The notes under the pieces: model-generated
Told to the model about the DNA's origin: nothing
Database searches by the model: none
What the model saw: the letters and a program-made list of their open reading frames with translations, nothing else
Part shown: positions 61,542 to 64,000 of the stretch, in pieces
How positions within the stretch are numbered: the first letter of the stretch is position 1
Layout: each line of letters starts with the position of its first letter
Position numbers and translations under genes: made by a program
Assembly (NCBI RefSeq): GCF_023169965.1
Contig: NZ_AP025592.1
Span: forward strand, 2,170,001 to 2,234,000
DNA from: Anaeromyxobacter paludicola
GTDB taxonomy: Bacteria > Myxococcota > Myxococcia > Myxococcales > Anaeromyxobacteraceae
Direction of reading: 5' to 3'
Length of the DNA: 64,000 nucleotides

Positions 61542-61625
61542 TCACAGGACGTCGCAGGCCAGGACGTAGGCGTACGACAGCCCGAAGAAGGCGATCGAAG
61601 CGGCGGCGAAGGCGAGATCCGGCAC
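61542..61625 (-). CDS. 27-residue single-helix membrane peptide at the head of the kdp operon
   Basis: The GTG at 61625 follows a strong AAGGAG site 7 bases upstream and opens a 27-residue peptide. Its single helix is AFAAASIAFFGLSYAYVLAC, with the ending DVL. Short peptides with a Y/W-A-Y-V-x-x-C/L-D pattern occur before kdpF in other GC-rich bacteria, from memory, but have no assigned role. It is the first gene of the operon, 10 bases before kdpF. It might be an added small subunit or a translation leader. No other reading frame competes here. Confidence 0.7.
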   Translation of the reverse strand: MPDLAFAAASIAFFGLSYAYVLACDVL

Positions 61626-61757
61626 AGGGCGACTCCTTCCACGCACGGAGCGCGGGACGGCGACGCCCTGCAGCCAGTGCATCGGGGGTGCCGGCCCCGC
61701 GAGCCGGCCACGTCCCGGCGGTTCCGCGGTCAGGCCTCCGGTGAGCGGCCCGGGCCA

Positions 61758-61774
61758 CCTTGCGCGATGCAAGG
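61758..61774. promoter_or_regulatory. Perfect CCTTGC-N5-GCAAGG inverted repeat upstream of kdp
   Basis: CCTTGCGCGATGCAAGG has perfect 6-bp arms. It lies 132 bases before the first kdp-operon start and 102 bases before the rightward small gene at 61877. Together with CAC in front it resembles the site at 51181-51196. The rest of the 61626-61876 gap is GC-rich with no further clear sign; a sigma-54 -24 element was not found. Confidence 0.5.
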
Positions 61775-61876
61775 CCCGGCGAGGGTCGAGCGGGCACCCG
61801 GCAAGGCGAGGCCGCGGAATCCCTCGCGCGCTGCGCGCGAGCGCGAGTGGCACGCAGGATGCTCCAGGGAAGGGGC

Positions 61877-62236
61877 GTGAGCCCGTTCGCGAACCTCCGC
61901 CTCGTGCGCGCCGACGCCACGCCCGCGCCTGGGCCCGGCCGGGCCACGCGCCACCGCCGGCCCGCGGCCTGGCTGCTGGCCGGGGTGGCCCTGGGCGCGC
62001 TCCTCTGGGCGTCCGCCTCGCCGCCGGGAGCCCTGCGCGCCATCCCGGCGGGCGAGCGCGCGGCGCTGCTGTCGCGCACGGTGGACGAGCTCCGGCGCTC
62101 GTGCGCCGACGGCCGGCCCCAGGCCCTCGCGGATCACTGCCGGGAGCTCGCGACCTTCGCCTCGCGCTTCGACGAGTGCGGCGGCCCGTGCGCGGAGCTG
62201 GTGCGCCGCGAGCTCGCGCCCCGGCCGACGCGGTGA
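61877..62236 (+). CDS. Small membrane-anchored protein of unknown function
   Basis: A 119-residue protein with one membrane helix near residues 33-51 (AAWLLAGVALGALLWASASP) after a basic N-terminus, and a C-terminal outer part with four cysteines: SCADGRPQALADHC and RFDECGGPCAELVRREL. The spacing suggests two disulfides or a small metal site. The GTG at 61877 with GAAGGGGC in front was chosen; an ATG at 61859 is also possible. No family is recognised. It reads away from kdp with the shared CCTTGC repeat region between them. Confidence 0.55.
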   Translation: MSPFANLRLVRADATPAPGPGRATRHRRPAAWLLAGVALGALLWASASPPGALRAIPAGERAALLSRTVDELRRSCADGRPQALADHCRELATFASRFDECGGPCAELVRRELAPRPTR

Positions 62237-62279
62237 CGCCCGGCCCGGGCCTCGGCCGGCGGCCGTCGGCGCGGCCGCC

Positions 62280-62996
62280 CTAGAACACGAACAGCAGCCC
62301 GGCGGTCAGCGTCGTGGCCGAGTCGGACATGTCCCAGCTCGACTTCGAGCCGAAGTCGTCGATGAAGCTCTTCGTGAAGTCCACGAACGCGTAGGTGTGG
62401 TTGATGCCGGTGTCGCGGTCCATCTCGCGCGCCAGCGAGCGATCGAAGAAGTCGAGCATGAGCGCGACGCCGCCGGTGAGGCTGTAGCCGTTCGTCGCCC
62501 CCGACTTGGAGCTGCCGCCGGAGCCGTCGGTGACCCACCACTGCATCCGGTCGAGCGAGACGCGGCCGTACGGCGCGAGCGGCACGCCGATCTGCTCCGC
62601 CACCCAGTCGAAGCGGTAGGTGAGCATCAGGCTGAGCGGGATCACCTTGAGGGCGGTGCTGTCGGCGGCGACGGTCGGGTCCTTCGTGAGGTGACCGTGC
62701 CCGTACATCTCCCAGTAGCCCGCCGCGGCGCCCGCCTCGAGGGTGCCGATGCCGTGGTAGAGCTCCTTCGAGACGCCGAGCTTGCCCATCCAGCCGCGCT
62801 TGTCGCCGAACGAGTTCTGGTACGGGGTGAACGAGCCGGCGAACTCGCTGTCGATCTTGGGGTGGTAGCCGGAGAGGCGGATCTCGAAGCTGCCCCAGCG
62901 AGGCGACTCGAGGGAGGGCGCCTCGGGCGAGGAGTCCTCGGCCCGGGCGGCGGTGGCGAGCGCCAGGACGGCGACGGCGGCGAGGAGCCTCTTCAC
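62280..62996 (-). CDS. Outer-membrane beta-barrel protein (MXAN_2562-like)
   Basis: A 238-residue secreted protein. The GTG start gives the signal VKRLLAAVAVLALATAARAE. The mature part alternates hydrophobic and polar residues as in a small barrel: SFEIRLSGYHPKIDSEFAGS, TLEAGAAAGYWEMYGHGHL, SLMLTYRFDWVAEQIGVPLA and PYGRVSLDRMQWWV. The last strand TTLTAGLLFVF ends in phenylalanine, the usual barrel-assembly signal. The pattern resembles the myxobacterial MXAN_2562-type barrels. It overlaps the stop of the MYXO-CTERM-like gene by 4 bases, so the pair is co-translated. Confidence 0.78.
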   Translation of the reverse strand: MKRLLAAVAVLALATAARAEDSSPEAPSLESPRWGSFEIRLSGYHPKIDSEFAGSFTPYQNSFGDKRGWMGKLGVSKELYHGIGTLEAGAAAGYWEMYGHGHLTKDPTVAADSTALKVIPLSLMLTYRFDWVAEQIGVPLAPYGRVSLDRMQWWVTDGSGGSSKSGATNGYSLTGGVALMLDFFDRSLAREMDRDTGINHTYAFVDFTKSFIDDFGSKSSWDMSDSATTLTAGLLFVF

Positions 62997-63859
62997 GAGC
63001 GCCTCCGCTTGCGGGCGAGGAGGAGGAGCGGCGAGAGCAGGAGCGCGACCGCGCCCGCGGCCCCGCTGCTGCAGCCGCCGCTGTCGCGGCCGCCGGCGTT
63101 CTTGTAGGAGGTCCAGAAGTCGTCCACCGGGATGGGGGAGCCCTGGACCGCCGCGGAGGCCGCGCTGTAGTTGCCGCCGGCGCTGAGCGCGTAGACGTAG
63201 ACGTTGTAGGTCACGTCGTTCTGGAGGCCGCCGATGCGGACCGAGGTGCCGCTCGTCACCGTCTGCGAGTGATCTTCGCTCGTGTTCGAGGCGTTCACCG
63301 CGTGGGCCTCGTAGCTCTTGGCCGCGCCGGTGGTCCCGCCGTCGGAGCCGGTCCCGGCGGTCCAGTAGACGGTGAGCGCGGCGTTCCCCGGCGTCACCGA
63401 CTGGATGTCGGGGGCGGCCGGCCGGAGGCCGTCGAGCTGGATGCTGCCCTGGGCGACCAGCGTCGTGCTGCTGGGCGCGCCGTCGAAGAGGCAGAAGTAG
63501 ATGGGCTGGTAGGTGTTGCAGCCGCCGAGGCCGGCCAGGCTGGCGGCGTTGCTGGCGGTGGTGACCGGGTTCGTCGAGGGCCCGCTCGCGCTCGCCGAGG
63601 CGTCGATGGCCGTGCCACGCACCGTGGTGGACGAGCTCCCGGTGTCGATGCAGCCCGAGGTGTCCGAGACGTACAGGCTCAGGTTGGTCGAGGTGGAGGT
63701 GACGCCCGACCAGGCGGCGGTGAGGTTGTCGGTGCTCCCCTGGCACTCGGCGATGTTGACGTACCCGTCGCTGTCGGCCGACTCGGAGACCGAGATCGTC
63801 ACCGCGCCGAGCGCGACGGAGGGGAGGAGGAGCAGCAGAGCGGCGAGGCGCGGGACCAT
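62993..63859 (-). CDS. Surface protein with MYXO-CTERM-like C-terminal anchor (MXAN_2561-like)
   Basis: A 288-residue protein. Signal MVPRLAALLLLLPSVALGAV is followed by Ser/Thr-rich beta regions, including a segment with paired cysteines (NIAECQGSTD, SDTSGCIDTG, GGCNTYQPIYFC) and a fibronectin type III-like domain (about 165-255). The C-terminus GGCSSGAAGAVALLLSPLLL followed by ARKRRRS is a short Cys-containing motif, hydrophobic helix and arginine cluster. This is the tripartite form of MYXO-CTERM-type sorting signals. The pairing with the downstream barrel protein mirrors the MXAN_2561/2562 pair known in myxobacteria. Function is unknown. Confidence 0.78.
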   Translation of the reverse strand: MVPRLAALLLLLPSVALGAVTISVSESADSDGYVNIAECQGSTDNLTAAWSGVTSTSTNLSLYVSDTSGCIDTGSSSTTVRGTAIDASASASGPSTNPVTTASNAASLAGLGGCNTYQPIYFCLFDGAPSSTTLVAQGSIQLDGLRPAAPDIQSVTPGNAALTVYWTAGTGSDGGTTGAAKSYEAHAVNASNTSEDHSQTVTSGTSVRIGGLQNDVTYNVYVYALSAGGNYSAASAAVQGSPIPVDDFWTSYKNAGGRDSGGCSSGAAGAVALLLSPLLLLARKRRRS

Positions 63860-63953
63860 GCGGCCGCGATTCTGCAAGCCCGACGCCAGGGATGCAAGCA
63901 AGGAAGGGCCCGGGACTATTCCGGATTGTACGGCCGCGCGCGACCGGCGCCGC

Positions 63954-63982
63954 CCCCGCCTCGCCAAATTGGCAAGGCGGGG
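63954..63982. repeat. 14-bp inverted repeat upstream of the MYXO-CTERM-like gene
   Basis: CCCCGCCTCGCCAA and TTGGCAAGGCGGGG face each other around a single base, with one mismatch. The centre CCAAATTGG is AT-rich for this DNA. It lies about 95 bases before the start at 63859, between it and the window edge. It may be an operator or a transcript-end hairpin of a gene beyond the edge. The rest of 63860-64000 shows nothing more. Confidence 0.4.
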
Positions 63983-64000
63983 CGGGAGGGGCGCGGCGCG

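Noticed and set aside
61740-61790. A sigma-54 -24/-12 promoter for kdp
   Set aside because: TTGCA is present on the minus strand in the inverted repeat, but the GG that should lie twelve bases upstream is absent. The same check failed for the site at 51181.

Overview
The window is very GC-rich (strong G/C at third codon positions) and looks like a chromosomal segment of a myxobacterium of the Anaeromyxobacter type. The signs are three large multi-domain histidine kinases (one with a MEDS sensor domain), many-heme c-type cytochromes with their own assembly genes, a protein with a MYXO-CTERM-like tail, and many GTG starts with 4-bp ATGA/GTGA overlaps. No phage, transposase, CRISPR array or rRNA was seen. 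The single RNA gene is tRNA-Gly(GCC), with a clear promoter and terminator.

Layout. 1-4000: a cut-off cation-efflux-type transporter, a STAS protein, a multi-cluster ferredoxin-like protein, a small membrane protein, and a LuxE-like acyl-activating enzyme followed by a 64-residue protein with a Cys-containing 13-residue repeat. 4200-10750: three sensor kinases, two of them fused to receiver domains. 11000-15250: an Ig-like/propeller lipoprotein, a YahK-type zinc alcohol dehydrogenase and a Tat-exported DUF362 protein.

15490-34400: a cytochrome locus. One ResB-CcsA pair reads rightward. A leftward cluster contains a lipoprotein, an ArsR-rhodanese regulator, an NHL/PKD-type surface protein, a five-heme cytochrome, a second ResB-CcsA pair, a giant 2768-residue cytochrome with 14 heme-binding motifs and a duplicated N-terminal module, and a second lipoprotein related to the first. 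Short operator-like repeats lie before the regulator, the NHL gene and the giant cytochrome. The genes look like a regulated set that builds and exposes an extracellular electron-transfer structure; this function is inferred.

34480-48300: a broken phosphatase-like gene, a carboxymuconolactone-decarboxylase-type protein, a RibD-C reductase, the tRNA, a heptosyltransferase-like enzyme, PgsA, a TPR-AIM24 protein, a lytic transglycosylase and NadB. A tight leftward operon follows: TPR protein, lipase, ParB-like protein, PyrE and a lipoprotein. PyrE carries an in-frame palindromic insertion.

48300-61900: a nitrilase-family enzyme and a potassium-uptake island. The island holds a KimA/KUP-like permease, an NtrC-type regulator, a separate sensor kinase, a KdpD N-terminal half, a lysine-free aminotransferase-fold protein, KdpC, KdpB, KdpA, KdpF and a 27-residue membrane peptide. 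The same inverted repeat lies before the regulator and before the kdp genes. The window ends with an outer-membrane barrel protein and a MYXO-CTERM-like surface protein.

A second cross-window signal is a composite promoter-like block (GGCCCAT, 14 nt, a TTTCGC-like hexamer, 17-18 nt, a TACSTT-like hexamer). It occurs upstream of the alcohol dehydrogenase, the first ResB-CcsA pair and the carboxymuconolactone-decarboxylase gene.
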